In this document: positions 24,088 through 41,769 of the stretch, piece by piece
Layout of the letters: each line of letters opens with the position of its first letter
Numbering within the stretch: position 1 is the first letter of the stretch
NCBI RefSeq assembly: GCF_036245865.1
Contig: NZ_BTTW01000012.1
Coordinates: 62,001-126,000 of the forward strand
Reading direction: 5' to 3'
Length of the DNA stretch: 64,000 nt
Source: Corallococcus caeni
GTDB taxonomy: Bacteria > Myxococcota > Myxococcia > Myxococcales > Myxococcaceae
Position numbers and translations under genes: made by a program
The notes under the pieces: generated by a model
What the model was told of the DNA's origin: nothing
The model's database searches: none
The model's input: the letters and a program-made list of their open reading frames with translations, nothing else

Positions 24088-27000
24088 TCAGTCCGAGCGC
24101 CCCGGCAGGTTCCGCTTCAGCTTATTGAACAAGCGTTGCGCCAGGGGAACAGAAGTCTCCTGGGTGGCAGTCTTTGGCGGAGTGACGGGCTGCGTCCTGG
24201 CGGTGGTTGTAGCGGCCGGCGCTACAACCGCGAGCTGCGAGGCCACCTGCTCCAGCGTGTTGAGCAGCAGCGTGCGCGGGTGCAGCTCCTGGTTCAGCTC
24301 CTTCCGGACGCGCATCACCACCTGGAAGGACAGGAGCGAGTGCCCGCCGATGTTGAAGAAGTTGTCGTGCACGCCCACCTGCGCGATGCCCAGCACCTCC
24401 CGCCAGATGCGCGCCAGGTGCTGCTCCGTCGGCGTGCGCGGCGCGACGAAGGCGTCCTCGACGGGACGCGCGGTGCCCGCCGGGGGAGGCAGGGCCTTGC
24501 GGTCCACCTTGCCGTTCGGCGTGAGCGGCAGCGCCTCCAGCTCCACGAAGTGCTGCGGCACCATGTACTGCGGCAGCTGCGAGCGCAGGTGCTTGCGAAG
24601 CTCCGTGTCCGTGTAGGCCTGTCCCGGCTTCGTCACCAGGTACGCGACGAGGCGGCGGTCGCCGGGCCTGTCTTCACGCACGAGGGCGACGGCCTGGGCC
24701 AGGGAGGGATGCGAGGCGAGCGCCGCCTCGACTTCGCCCAATTCGATGCGGAAGCCGCGCAGCTTCACCTGCGAGTCATTGCGGCCCAGGTACTCCACCG
24801 TGCCGTCGGCCAGCCACCGGGCCAAATCGCCCGTGCGGTACATGCGCTCGCCGGGGCGGAAGGGATTGGCGAGGAAGCGCTCCTGCGTCAACTCCGGGCG
24901 GTGGAGGTAGCCCAGCGTCACGCCGTCTCCGCCGATGTACAGCTCGCCCGCGACGCCCACGGGCACGGGGGCCAGGTGGGAGTCGAGGAGGTAGAGCTGG
25001 GTGTTGGCGATGGGGCGGCCGATGCGGATGGAGGAGAGGGGAGGCTGCACGCGCCAGGTGGTGGACCAGACGGTGGTCTCCGTGGGGCCGTACATGTTCC
25101 AGAGGCTGGCGACGCGAGCGAGCAGCGCCTCGGCCAGCTCCCGGGGGAGGGCCTCACCGCCGCACAGGGCCTTGAAGCCCGGACGCGGCTGCCAGCCGGC
25201 CTCCAGCAGCAGGCGCCAGGTGGAGGGCGTGGCCTGCATGACGGTGACGGCGTTGGACTCCAGCGCGGCCTTGAGGAGCGCACCGTCGGAGGCCGTGTCA
25301 CGCGAGGCGAGCACCACCTGGGCGCCGGTGGTGAGGGGCAGCAGCAGCTCCAGCACGGCGATGTCGAAGGAGAGCGTGGTGACGGCCAGCAGCACGTCCT
25401 GGGAGGAGAGGCCGGGGGCCTCCTGCATGGTGCCCAGGAAGTTCACCACCGCCCGGTGCGGCACGCGCACGCCCTTCGGCTTGCCCGTCGAGCCCGACGT
25501 GTAGATGACGTACGCCACGGCTTCGGGCGTGACGCCGGGAGCCTCGGGGGCGGTGTCCGCCTGCGACGTGGTGTCCTCGACGAGGAGGGCCTTCGCCGTG
25601 GTGGAGGGCAGGGTGCCCTGGATCGCGCGCTGCGTGACGATGAGCGACAGCTTCGCGTCCTCGACCATGAAGGCGAGGCGCTCGGGCGGGAAGCCGGGGT
25701 CCAGCGGGACGTAGCCCGCGCCCGCTTCCAGGATGCCCAGCAGGCCCACCACCATGTCAGGGCCGCGCTCGGTGAACAGGCCGACGAGGCCTCCGGGGGC
25801 GACGCCCTCCTGCTTGAGCGCGTTCGCCACCTGATGGCTGCGCTGCAGGAGCTGACGGTAGGTGAGCGTCACGGCGCCGGAGCGCAGGGCCACCGCGTCG
25901 GGCGTGGCCTGGGCCTGCGCGGCGACGAGCGTGTGGACGAAGGCGTTCCGGTCGAACGGCCTCTCGGTGGCGTTCCAGTCAACCAGCACGCGCTGCTTCT
26001 CTGTCTCCGGCAGCAACGGCAGGCGCGACACGGGGACTCCCGCGTCGGACACCGCGGCCCGCAGCAGCGTGCGGATCTGCTCGAGCATGCGGACGACGGT
26101 GTCCCGCTCGAACAGGTCGGTGTTGTAGTCCATGCCGCCGACGATGCCGTTCGCCGTCTCCTTCACCCAGAAGCTCAGGTCCAGCGGCGTCGCGTGCGCG
26201 TGCACGTGCACCTGACCGTAGGTGAGGTCGCCCAGGCCGGAGCCTCGGTTGCGCACGTCCTGGAAGGTGAAGAACGTCTGGAACAGCGGCGTGCGGCTCA
26301 GGTCGCGCTGCACACCCAGCTGCTGCATCAGCAGCTCGATGGGCATGTCCTGGTGGCCGAACGCCTCCATGCACGTGGTGCGCACGCGCTCCAAGAGCTG
26401 CCGGAACGTCAGCTCCGGCGCCAGCTGCGTGCGCAGGACGAGCGTGTTGACGAAGAAGCCCAGCAGGTCCTCGACCTCCGGATGCGAGCGGCCCCGGATG
26501 GGCGTGCCGACCACCAGGTCCTCCTGGCCGCTGTAGCGGTGCAGCAGCGTCTTGAAGGCCGTGAGCAGCACCATGTACAGCGTGGCGTTGGACTCGCGGC
26601 CCAGCTTCGTGAGCGCGTCCACCTCCGCGCTGGTGAGCACGAAGGGCTCGGTGCCGCCCTTGAGGCTCATCTGCGCGGGGCGCGGCTTGTCCGTGGGCAG
26701 CTCCAGCGCGGGCAGGTTCCCGGAGAGCTTTCCCTTCCAGTAGCGCGCCTGCCGCTCCAGCTCCTCGCCCTGGAGCCAGGCGCGGTGCCACTCGGTGAAG
26801 TCCGCGTACTGGATGGGCAGGGCGGGGAGGTTGGGCTCCTGGCCCCGGGTGAGCGCGGAGTAGATGATGTCCAGCTCGCGCAGGAACACGTCGAACGACC
26901 ACCCATCCCAGATGAGGTGATGGGGCATGAAGAAGAGGACGTGCTCGGTGGCGCCCAGCCGGAACAGCGTCAGCCGGAACAGCGGCGGTGCGGTGATGGG

Positions 27001-30000
27001 GATGGACTCGTCCGCCAGCGCCTGGAGGCGGCGCAGCAGGTCCTCCTCGCGCGTGTGCGCGGGGACGGGCTCCAGGTCCACCGGTTCCAGCTCCACCGTC
27101 AGAGACGGGGCCACGTGCTGCACCGGCGTGCCCTCATCCCACCGCACGAAGGTGCGCAGGGACGTCTGGCGCTCCAGCAGCTTGTTGAAGCTGAAGCGCA
27201 GCGCGCCCACGTCCAGCGCGCCGTGGAGGCGGAACGCGGAGGGCAGGTTGTAGACGGCGGTGCCCGGGTTGAGCTGCTCCAGGAACCACAGCCGCTGCTG
27301 CATGAGGGACAGCGGCGCGGGCTCGGTGCCGACGCGGGGCGAGATGCGCTGCGCGGGGCTCGTGGCCCCGTCGTCGCCGCGCACCAGCCGGGCCAGCTTC
27401 TCCACGGTGGGGGCCTCGAACATCCGGCGCAGCGTGAGGCTGACGTCCAGGTCCCGGCTCGCGCGCGTGAGGGCCTGCGACGCCAGCAGCGAGTGGCCGC
27501 CCAGCCGGAAGAAGTCCGCCGTGACGCTCACCCGGCGCAGCCCCAGCACGTCCGCGAAGATGGCCGCGAGCTTCTGCTCCGTCTCGTCGCGAGGCGCGAC
27601 GTAGGCGTCCTCCTGCGACTCCACCTGCGGCGACGGAAGGGCCTTGCGGTCCACCTTGCCGTTCGGCGTGAGCGGCAGCGCGGGCAGGGCCACGAAGTGC
27701 TGCGGCACCATGTACTCCGGCAGCCCCTGCTTGAGGTGCGCACGGAGGACTTCATCCAAGGGCGTCGTCTGCCCGGGCCGAGCGATGAGGTACGCAACGA
27801 GGCGACGGTCGCCAGGCCTGTCTTCACGCACGAGGGCGACGGCCTGGGCCAGGGAGGGATGCGAGGCGAGCGCCGCCTCGACTTCGCCCAATTCGATGCG
27901 GAAGCCGCGCAGCTTCACCTGCGAGTCATTGCGGCCCAGGTACTCCACCGTGCCGTCGGCCAGCCACCGGGCCAAATCGCCCGTGCGGTACATGCGCTCG
28001 CCAGGGCGGAAGGGATTGGCGAGGAAGCGCTCCTGCGTCAACTCCGGGCGGTGGAGGTAGCCCAGCGTCACGCCGTCGCCGCCGATGTACAGCTCGCCCG
28101 CGACGCCCACGGGCACGGGGGCCAGGTGGGAGTCGAGGAGGTAGAGCTGGGTGTTGGCGATGGGGCGGCCGATGCGGATGGAGGAGAGGGGAGGCTGCAC
28201 GCGCCAGGTGGTGGACCAGACGGTGGTCTCCGTGGGGCCGTACATGTTCCAGAGGCTGGCGACGCGGGCGAGCAGCGCCTCGGCCAGCTCCCGGGGAAGG
28301 GCCTCACCGCCGCACAGGGCCTTGAAGCCCGGACGCGGCTGCCAGCCGGCCTCCAGCAGCAGGCGCCAGGTGGAGGGCGTGGCCTGCATGACGGTGGCGG
28401 CGTGGGACTCCAGCGCGGCCTTGAGGAGCGCACCGTCGGAGGCCGTGTCGCGGGAGGCGAGCACCACCTGGGCGCCGGCGGTGAGGGGCAGCAGCAGCTC
28501 CAGCACGGCGATGTCGAAGGAGAGCGTCGTGACGGCCAGCAGCACGTCCTGGGAGGAAATGCCGGGGGCCTCCTGCATGGTGCCCAGGAAGTTCACCACC
28601 GCCCGGTGCGGCACGCGCACGCCCTTCGGCTTGCCCGTCGAGCCCGACGTGTAGATGACGTACGCCACGGCTTCGGGCGTGACGTCCTGCGCCGGCAGCT
28701 CGGACTCGGGCTGCGAAGCGGTGTCCTCGAGGAGCAGGGGCTTCACGCTCGTGGACGGCAGGGACGCCACCAGGGCCTGCTGCGTGACGATGAGCGACAG
28801 CTTCGCGTCCTCGACCATGAAGGCGAGGCGCTCAGGCGGGAAGCCGGGGTCCAGCGGGACGTAGCCGGCACCCGCTTCGAGGATGCCCAGCAGGCCCACC
28901 ACCATGTCCGCGCCGCGATTCGTGAAGAGGCCGACGAGGCTTCCGGGGGCAACCCCTTCCTGCTTCAGCGCATGCGCCACCTGGTGGGCGCGCTGGAGCA
29001 GCTGCTGGTACGTGAGCGTCACGTCCCCCGCGCGCAGGGCCACGGCGTCGGGCGTGGCGCGGGCCTGGGCGGCCACGAGCGTGTGGACGAAGGCCTCGCG
29101 GTCGAACGGCTTCGCGGTGGCGTTCCAGTCCACCAGCACGCGCTGCTTCTCCGCGGCGGGCAGCAGCGGCAGGCGCGATACGGGCACTTCCGCGTCGGCG
29201 ACCACGCCGCGCAGCAGCTCTTCGTAGCAGGCCATCCAGCGGCGGACCGAGGAGCCGTCGAAGAGGTCGGTGTTGTACTGGCACTCCAGCACCACGCGGC
29301 CATGGGCCTCGGCCGCGTTGATGAAGAGGTCGAAGTTCTCGAAGTGGCGCGGGTTGCTGGCCAGGGTGCAGGTGAGGCCCTGGAACGCCAGCTGCTCACC
29401 CGTGACGGCCTGGTCCACGTTGAACAGCACGTTGACCAGCGGCAGGCGGCTGGGGTCGCGCGGTAGCGCCAGTTGCTTGAGCAGCGTGCCGAACGTGTAC
29501 TCCTGGTGCTCGTAGGCATCGAGCATCGTGGTGCGCAGCTGCTTGAGCACCTGCGTGAAGGGCGCCTCCGCGGCGACGTTGCTGCGCAGGGGCAGCGCGT
29601 TCACGCAGTGGCCCACCAGGTCCTTCAGCCCCGCCACGGACTGGCCCGCGGCGGGGATGGCCACCACCACGTCCTCCAGCCCCGTCAGCCGGTGCAGCAG
29701 CGCCTTGAAGCCCGCCAGCAGCGTGGTGAAGAAGCTGCCGCCGTGGCGCGCGCCCACGCGCTTGAGCTGCTCCACGAGCGCGGGCTCCAGGACGTAGTCC
29801 TCACGCCGCGAGCTGTACGTCTTGGACGGCGGACGGCGCCGGTCCAGCGGCAGCTCCAGCACCGGCAGCGCGCCGGAGAACTGCTTGAGCCAGTAGCGCT
29901 CGTGCTCCGCGTACTCCGGCGTCGTGGCCAGCTGGGCCTGCGCGCGGGCGTAGTCGCTGAACGTGGGCGCGGGCGCCAGCGTGTGCGGCGCCCGCCGCGC

Positions 30001-30539
30001 GTGCGCCGAGTAGAACGTCGCCAGGTCGCGCAGCATCACCGCCATGGACCAGCCGTCGCACACGATGTGGTGCGCGGTCAGCGTCAGCAGGTGCTCCTGG
30101 GCGGACAGCCGCGCGAGGCGCGGGCGCAGGAGCGGCCCGGTCTCCAGGGACAGCGGCGTCTCCACCTCGTGGGCGACGAACTCGCGGACGCGGGCGTCGC
30201 GCTCGGAGGGCGGCAGCGCGTCCAGCGACACGACCTCCAGCAAGAGGGGCGTGGCGGCGGCGACGCACAGCGTGAGGCCATCCGCGCTGAACGTGGTGCG
30301 CAGCGCTTCGTGCCGCGCCATCAGGTCCTGGAGCGCGGCGCGCAGGGACTCGACGTCCAGGGAGCCGTGCAGCCGCACGGACATGGATTCATTGAAGGCG
30401 CACGAAGCGTCCGGACCCATCTGCACGCCGGTCCACACCTCGCGCTGGGGCTCGGTGGACGGCGCGGTGAGCAGCAGCGCGGGCCCGGCGAAGGGATCGA
30501 AATCGTCGGGCAGGTCCTGCGTGGGGGAGGCGGGGGTCT

Positions 30540-30543
<4 letters not shown>
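24088..30543 (-). CDS. nonribosomal peptide synthetase, C-A-PCP-C-A-PCP (Gly, Gly)
   Basis: This is a 2151-residue two-module NRPS. C1 has HHIVCDG near 161. A1 has YTSGSTGKPKG near 635. PCP1 has GGHSLLASQ near 1016. C2 has HHLIWDG near 1211, A2 its core near 1684, and PCP2 GGHSLLSFQ near 2068. A 60-residue tail follows with no thioesterase or reductase domain. The ten pocket residues of both A domains read D-I-L-Q-L-G-M-V-W plus the invariant Lys, close to the glycine code DILQLGLIW. No epimerase or methyltransferase domain is present. Its ATG overlaps the hybrid synthase stop (ATGA), so it acts next in line. The two A domains are nearly identical at DNA level (see repeats). Confidence 0.95.
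24661..25534 (-). repeat. A-domain-2 copy of an 874-bp near-identical repeat
   Basis: This stretch within A2 of the NRPS matches 27811-28684 (offset 3150) with only about a dozen base differences that I could count. The sequence outside it diverges clearly. It covers the substrate pocket, so both modules keep the same predicted specificity. Confidence 0.85.
27811..28684 (-). repeat. A-domain-1 copy of an 874-bp near-identical repeat
   Basis: This is the partner of 24661-25534. The sharp ends and scattered silent differences suggest recent gene conversion between modules within one gene. Confidence 0.85.
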
Positions 30544-37334
<6,791 letters not shown>

Positions 37335-37360
37335 CCGACCTTCTGGTTCCGAACGTTTGA

Positions 37361-37389
37361 AATAGAAGAGGATGGGAACGACGGACCAA
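37361..37389 (-). promoter_or_regulatory. weak sigma-70-like promoter for the PKS/NRPS operon
   Basis: On the minus strand TTGGTC (37389-37384) and TCTATT (37366-37361) are separated by 17 bases and end 27 bases before the ATG at 37334. The matches to consensus are partial, so this is a candidate only. The 153-bp gap to the next upstream gene end contains no ORF. Confidence 0.3.
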
Positions 37390-37487
37390 TGCAGTCCCCG
37401 AGCATGCCATGCCTGGAAAGGAATGATCGCGCCCGGGCAGATTCCTTACGGCCGGGCGGCCCCTTGGCCGCTCTCCAGCCTTCGCAT

Positions 37488-38366
37488 TCAGAGAAAGCGC
37501 GAAAAGAACGCCAACACCCTGCGTGGATATTCTTCCGGCGCGGCCTGGAGGTAGTTCTCATGGCCCGCCCCCGGGACGCGCCACTTCTCCCAGGGGCCTT
37601 GACCCTGGCGCAGGAGGTCCTCCAGCGCGGCGTCCGGCACCCACGGGTCCATCGCGCCGGCCATCAGCAGGACGGGGCGGCCCGCCAGCGCGGCCATGTC
37701 CCGCGCGGGTTGGACGGCGTTCACGTCCACGCCCGCGCGCTTCATCACCCCCAGCGCCGGCCACAGGCCCAGGGGGCCCCAGTGTCCCAGCTCATCCTGG
37801 AGCGCCTGCGCGGGAGCGACGGCCGCGGCCTCCACCACCACGGCCTTGAGGCGCGGATCTTCCGCCGCCGCCTTCAGCACCGAGTAGCCCCCCAGCGAGA
37901 ACCCGAGCGCGCCGACGCGCTTCGCGTCCACCTCCGGCTGTCTCGTGGCGAAGTCCACCGCCGCCCGCACCTGGGCCGCCTCGCGGTCCCCATAAGTCGA
38001 GACCGTTCCGTCACTCTCCCCATGGGCGCCCAGGTCGAAGAGCACCAGCCCGTACCCGGCCTGCGCCAGGAACCGGGCCTCGGGCAGCAACTGGGTGCGG
38101 TTGCCTGACAGGCCATGGACCAGGACGACGAGCGCCCCGTCGCGCGGCGGCAGGTACCAGCCCTTGAGCTGGAGGCCGTCGCGGTCCTGGAACGCCACGT
38201 CCCGCAGGCCGGCGAGCTCCGCTTCCCGCGGAGGGCTCCCCACCGGCTGCCGGGGCGGGTGCACCTCCTGGGAGATGTAGCGCGCGCTGCGCACCGCGAC
38301 CCAGGCCGCCATCGCCAACAGGGCCACGCCCCCCAGCACCAGCCCGGCGACGAGCGGACGCTTCAC
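37488..38366 (-). CDS. membrane-anchored alpha/beta hydrolase
   Basis: In this 292-residue protein, an N-terminal transmembrane helix (LVAGLVLGGVALLAMAAW) is followed by a serine hydrolase domain with VVLVHGLSGNR, the elbow GFSLGG near 154, AMDPWVP for the acid and GAGHENYL for the His. The catalytic triad looks complete, unlike the two hydrolases at 22444-24059. It resembles BAAT/prolyl-oligopeptidase-like esterases anchored facing the periplasm. The GTG at 38366 overlaps the stop of the DUF885 gene (GTGA), so I prefer it to the frame start at 38387. It is the last gene of the NYN-DUF885-hydrolase string and lies upstream of the PKS promoter region on the same strand. Confidence 0.8.
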   Translation of the reverse strand: MKRPLVAGLVLGGVALLAMAAWVAVRSARYISQEVHPPRQPVGSPPREAELAGLRDVAFQDRDGLQLKGWYLPPRDGALVVLVHGLSGNRTQLLPEARFLAQAGYGLVLFDLGAHGESDGTVSTYGDREAAQVRAAVDFATRQPEVDAKRVGALGFSLGGYSVLKAAAEDPRLKAVVVEAAAVAPAQALQDELGHWGPLGLWPALGVMKRAGVDVNAVQPARDMAALAGRPVLLMAGAMDPWVPDAALEDLLRQGQGPWEKWRVPGAGHENYLQAAPEEYPRRVLAFFSRFL

Positions 38367-40111
38367 GCGGACTCCCGCGCCACCCACGCGTCGATCTTCG
38401 CCTCCAGCACGTCCAGCGGCAGCGAGCCCGTCAGGAGCACTTCATCGTGAAAGGCCTTCACGTCGAAGCGCTGGCCCAGCGCGGCCTCCGCCCGGTCGCG
38501 CAGGGCGCGGATCCGCAGCTGGCCGACCTTGTACGCCAGCGCCTGGCCTGGCCACGCGATGTAGCGGTCCACCTCGTTGGTGACGTCCAGCTCCTGGCGC
38601 GGCGCGTTCTCCATGAAGAAGTCCAGCGCCTGCTTCCGCGTCCACCGCTTCGCGTGCAGGCCGGTGTCCACCACCAGCCGCACCGCGCGCCACATCTCGT
38701 AGGCGAGCTGGCCGAACTTGTCGTGCGGGTCGTCGTACAGGCCCAGCTCGTCACCCAGCGACTCGCTGTACAGCGCCCAGCCCTCGTCGAAGGCCACGTA
38801 GGACGTGTAGCGGCGGAAGTCCGGCACGTCGGGCTGCTCGGAGGTCAGGGACACCTGGAAGTGGTGGCCGGGCACGGCCTCGTGCAGCGTCAGGGGCACC
38901 ATCTCCCAGACGGGCCGCGTCTCCGGCCGGTAGAGGTTCACCTGGAAGGTGCCCGGGCGCGAGCCGTCCGCGGAGGCCGGGAAGTAGAACCCCGTCGTCA
39001 CGTCCGGGGCCATGGCCTCCGGGATGGGTTCGACGACGTAGGGCTTCCTCGGCATCGTGCGGAACAGCCGCGTGAGCAGCGGGTCGATGCGCTTCGCCAG
39101 CGCCCGGTAGCGCGCGAGCAGCGCCTCACCCGTGGGCTCGTAGAAGCGCGCCTCCGTGCGCAGCTTCTCGAAGAACGCCTGCCGCGTGCCGGTGAAGCCC
39201 GTGCGGGCCATCACCCCGTCCAGCTCCGCGCGCAGCCGCTGGACCTCCGCGAGCCCCATCGCGTGGATCTCATCCGGCGTCAGCCGCGTCGTCGTGTGCC
39301 GGCGCGCGAGCACCGTGTACAGCGCCTCGCCGTCCGGGAACTGCCACACGCCCACGGTCTCCGGGGCCGCGGGCAGGTACTCCGTGGTGACGAAGTCCAG
39401 GGCGCGCTTGAGCGCGGGGACCACGGTGTTCGCGATGGCGTCACGGCCCGCCTGCTGAAGCCTCCGCGCGTCCTCCGCCGGGAAGTCCTTGGGCATGCGG
39501 GTGAAGGGGCCGTAGAAGCCGCTCTGCGTCGGGTCCTTCACCACCTGCCGCTCCAGCTGCGGCGGGATGCGCTGGAGCACGATGCGCGGGTGGATGCGGT
39601 GCTGGCGCATGCCTTCGCGCATCAGCGCCACCACCTGATCCGCGTAGGCGCCGAAGCCCTCCAGCCGCTTCACCCAGTCCTCGTAGTCCCGCACCGTCTC
39701 GAAGCGGAGGGTGTCCGCCAGCTGGTACGCCGTCTGGAGGCCCGGCGGCTGCTTGAGCCCCTCCGGCAGGCCGCCCATCTGGTTGAGGGGCAGCAGGTGC
39801 CACTTCACCCCGTACTCTTCAATCCACGTCTCGTGCATCCGGCGGAACAGGTCCAGGTGCAGCCGGTCCGCGTCGCTGTCCAGCCCGGCGCGGTCCACGT
39901 CCTGGAGCCGGCGCAGCACGTCGTGGCTGTGCCGGTGATCCGCCTCCAGCGCGGCGAGGCTCAGGTCGTCCCACTTGTCGTTCCAGCGCCGGTCCCCCAG
40001 CAGCGACGCATAGGTGGGGTACTGCTGGAGGGAGTACTGCCACTCCGCTTCCAGCAGGGCATGCAGGGAAGCGGACATGGCGCCGCGCCGGGGGACGGAC
40101 TCGGATGACAT
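38363..40111 (-). CDS. DUF885-family metallopeptidase-like protein
   Basis: This 582-residue protein is of the DUF885 family. The conserved zinc-site signature is HEAVPGHHFQ near residue 412, followed by the downstream Glu-rich helix (FDEGWALYSE). DUF885 proteins are predicted gluzincin-like carboxypeptidases. No signal peptide is evident from the ATG at 40111, although many relatives are secreted, so this copy should be cytoplasmic. GGAG lies 9 bases before the start. It lies 27 bases after the NYN gene and overlaps the hydrolase gene downstream. Confidence 0.85.
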   Translation of the reverse strand: MSSESVPRRGAMSASLHALLEAEWQYSLQQYPTYASLLGDRRWNDKWDDLSLAALEADHRHSHDVLRRLQDVDRAGLDSDADRLHLDLFRRMHETWIEEYGVKWHLLPLNQMGGLPEGLKQPPGLQTAYQLADTLRFETVRDYEDWVKRLEGFGAYADQVVALMREGMRQHRIHPRIVLQRIPPQLERQVVKDPTQSGFYGPFTRMPKDFPAEDARRLQQAGRDAIANTVVPALKRALDFVTTEYLPAAPETVGVWQFPDGEALYTVLARRHTTTRLTPDEIHAMGLAEVQRLRAELDGVMARTGFTGTRQAFFEKLRTEARFYEPTGEALLARYRALAKRIDPLLTRLFRTMPRKPYVVEPIPEAMAPDVTTGFYFPASADGSRPGTFQVNLYRPETRPVWEMVPLTLHEAVPGHHFQVSLTSEQPDVPDFRRYTSYVAFDEGWALYSESLGDELGLYDDPHDKFGQLAYEMWRAVRLVVDTGLHAKRWTRKQALDFFMENAPRQELDVTNEVDRYIAWPGQALAYKVGQLRIRALRDRAEAALGQRFDVKAFHDEVLLTGSLPLDVLEAKIDAWVARESA

Positions 40112-40138
40112 GGACGGACTCCGGAGTGGGAACCGCGA

Positions 40139-40726
40139 CTAGACGAACAGCGTGGGATCGAACTCGTCCACGTTGACCGGCAGGAGCCGGGGCAGGGGAC
40201 GCTGGAAGACGCGGGCGTTGAGCTCCAGGTCCACGACCTTCAGGCCCAGCGGGGTGAGCTCGCGGAACCTCTGGCTCACGTACTCGCGCAGGCCCAGCAC
40301 GGCGACCTGGCGCTTCTCCTCCAGCAAGGGCTTGAGCGCCTCCGCGAAGTCCGCGCCGTCGTGGCTGGCCAGGCCCACCGCCGCTCCCGGGCGCTGGGTG
40401 CGGATGTTCTCCAGGAGCTTGAGGATGCCCAGGTCCACGACCTTCTGGTCCGGCCGGCCGTGCAGCAGCGCCACCTCACAGCCCGCGGACTTCAGCGCGC
40501 GCACGAAGCCAATCATCGCGTCCGGCAGCTGCTCTCCGCGTGCGTTGAGCACCACCACGCAGCGCACGGGCTTGGGGAAGTAGGTGTCGCAGAAGGCGAC
40601 CAGCCGGTCGAACTGCACCCGGTCCTGGGGCTCGGGCTTGCGCCCGACGATGTTGGAGACGGCCCAGTCGACATTCTCGGCGTCGATGAGGACGTAGGAT
40701 GCGGCGGCGGGACGGACGGATTGCAT
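40139..40726 (-). CDS. NYN-domain (PIN-like) protein, putative RNase
   Basis: This 195-residue protein starts with YVLIDAENVDWA, the first acidic strand of NYN domains. VVLNARGEQLPD and VDLGILKLLENI follow, then the final acidic LASHDGADFAEAL strand. Acidic residues at all three expected positions suggest a metal-dependent RNase fold of the LabA/NYN type. The last 50 residues may form a small separate domain. It is first in a string with DUF885 and hydrolase genes; no obvious RNA-related partner is present. Confidence 0.8.
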   Translation of the reverse strand: MQSVRPAAASYVLIDAENVDWAVSNIVGRKPEPQDRVQFDRLVAFCDTYFPKPVRCVVVLNARGEQLPDAMIGFVRALKSAGCEVALLHGRPDQKVVDLGILKLLENIRTQRPGAAVGLASHDGADFAEALKPLLEEKRQVAVLGLREYVSQRFRELTPLGLKVVDLELNARVFQRPLPRLLPVNVDEFDPTLFV

Positions 40727-40765
40727 GGCGGGGACAATACGCGGGCTGCCGGCCGTTGTGGGTTT

Positions 40766-41653
40766 TCATCGACCCACGCGAATCCGTTGGAACTCCTCCA
40801 ACAGCAGCTCCGACACGCGCCGCACGCGGGGAATCTCCAGCGCGGACCTCGCGCACACGAGGTGCGTCTGGCTCCGGGCGAACGGGCCCAGGTCCAGCTC
40901 CAGGGGGACGAGCCGCGTCGGGCGGGTGAAGCGGTGCGCCATGCGCGCCATCACCATCGCGCCCAGGCCGGCCTCCGCCGCCGCGAGCATCACCAGGTAG
41001 CTGTCCGCCGTGAAGGACGGGCTGAAGCCGGGGATCATCGACTCCAGCTGGGGGTTGGGCGGGACGGCTTCGAAGGGCGGCGCCCAGGCCACCCAGGGCA
41101 GCTCCTGGAGCGTCACCTTCCTCGGCAGCCGGGCCTTCAGGGCCCTGGACACGAAGACGCTGTTGGGGACCTCCAGCGTGTCCACGAGCTTGAGGTCCGC
41201 GCTGGTGGGAGGCCGTCCGCGCAGCGCGAGGTCCGCCTCGCCGCGCCCCAGGTCCAGGTACTGGATCTGCGACTGCACCTCCAGCCGCAAGCCCGGGTGC
41301 TTCTGCGCGACGAAGGCGGCGAAGGGGGCCACGAAGTCGAAGCTCAGGTAGGGCGTGGCCGTCACGCGCACGATGCCCCGGGGTGAGCTGTCCGCGGACT
41401 CCGCCGCGCGGTGCAGCTCCCCGGCCCACTCCGCCATCTTCTTCGCGGGCACCAGCAGCCGCTCCCCCGCGGACGTGAGCGCCGCGCCGTCCACGCTCCG
41501 GCGGAACAGCGCCGAGCCCACCGCGTACTCCAGCGCTGCCAGCCTCCGGCTCACCGTGGGCTGGCCGATGCGCAGCCGCCGCGCCGCCGCGCTGAAGCTG
41601 CCCGTCTCCGCGATGGCGAGGAACAGCCGGGCGTCGTCCCAGGAGATATCCAT
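40766..41653 (-). CDS. LysR-family transcriptional regulator
   Basis: This 295-residue regulator has a typical N-terminal winged HTH (LFLAIAETGSFSAAARRLRIGQPTVSRRLA, cited by its edges LFLAIAE and SRRLA). The LysR effector-binding domain follows (VTATPYLSFDFVAPF, LRLEVQSQIQYLDLGRGEADLALRG, summarised). It is divergent from a metallo-hydrolase lipoprotein gene with 116 bases between, the classical arrangement for controlling the neighbour. The intergenic region contains a palindrome (41662-41672) that is a good operator candidate. The effector is unknown. Confidence 0.9.
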   Translation of the reverse strand: MDISWDDARLFLAIAETGSFSAAARRLRIGQPTVSRRLAALEYAVGSALFRRSVDGAALTSAGERLLVPAKKMAEWAGELHRAAESADSSPRGIVRVTATPYLSFDFVAPFAAFVAQKHPGLRLEVQSQIQYLDLGRGEADLALRGRPPTSADLKLVDTLEVPNSVFVSRALKARLPRKVTLQELPWVAWAPPFEAVPPNPQLESMIPGFSPSFTADSYLVMLAAAEAGLGAMVMARMAHRFTRPTRLVPLELDLGPFARSQTHLVCARSALEIPRVRRVSELLLEEFQRIRVGR

Positions 41654-41656
41654 GAA

Positions 41657-41693
41657 TGGATGGCATCATGCCGTTTTCGCCAATTTCCATCCA
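41657..41693. promoter_or_regulatory. putative LysR operator
   Basis: GGCAT-C-ATGCC (41662-41672) is a perfect 11-bp palindrome. It lies inside the wider inverted arms TGGATGG (41657-41663) and CCATCCA (41687-41693). It sits just upstream of the LysR start and 77-113 bases before the metallo-hydrolase gene. Confidence 0.45.
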
Positions 41694-41769
41694 CGGGCGC
41701 ATCCCGCATCCTGCCTCCTGTCCCGAACGCCCGGTGCTCCGGGTCCGGCAAGAACAAGGAGTCCCCGCC

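Noticed and set aside
24136-29466. A 1776-codon open frame on the + strand opposite the NRPS gene
   Set aside because: It is the antisense shadow of the synthetase in GC-rich DNA: repetitive Arg/Gly/Val/Leu composition and no recognisable domain, while the minus strand carries complete C, A and PCP motifs.
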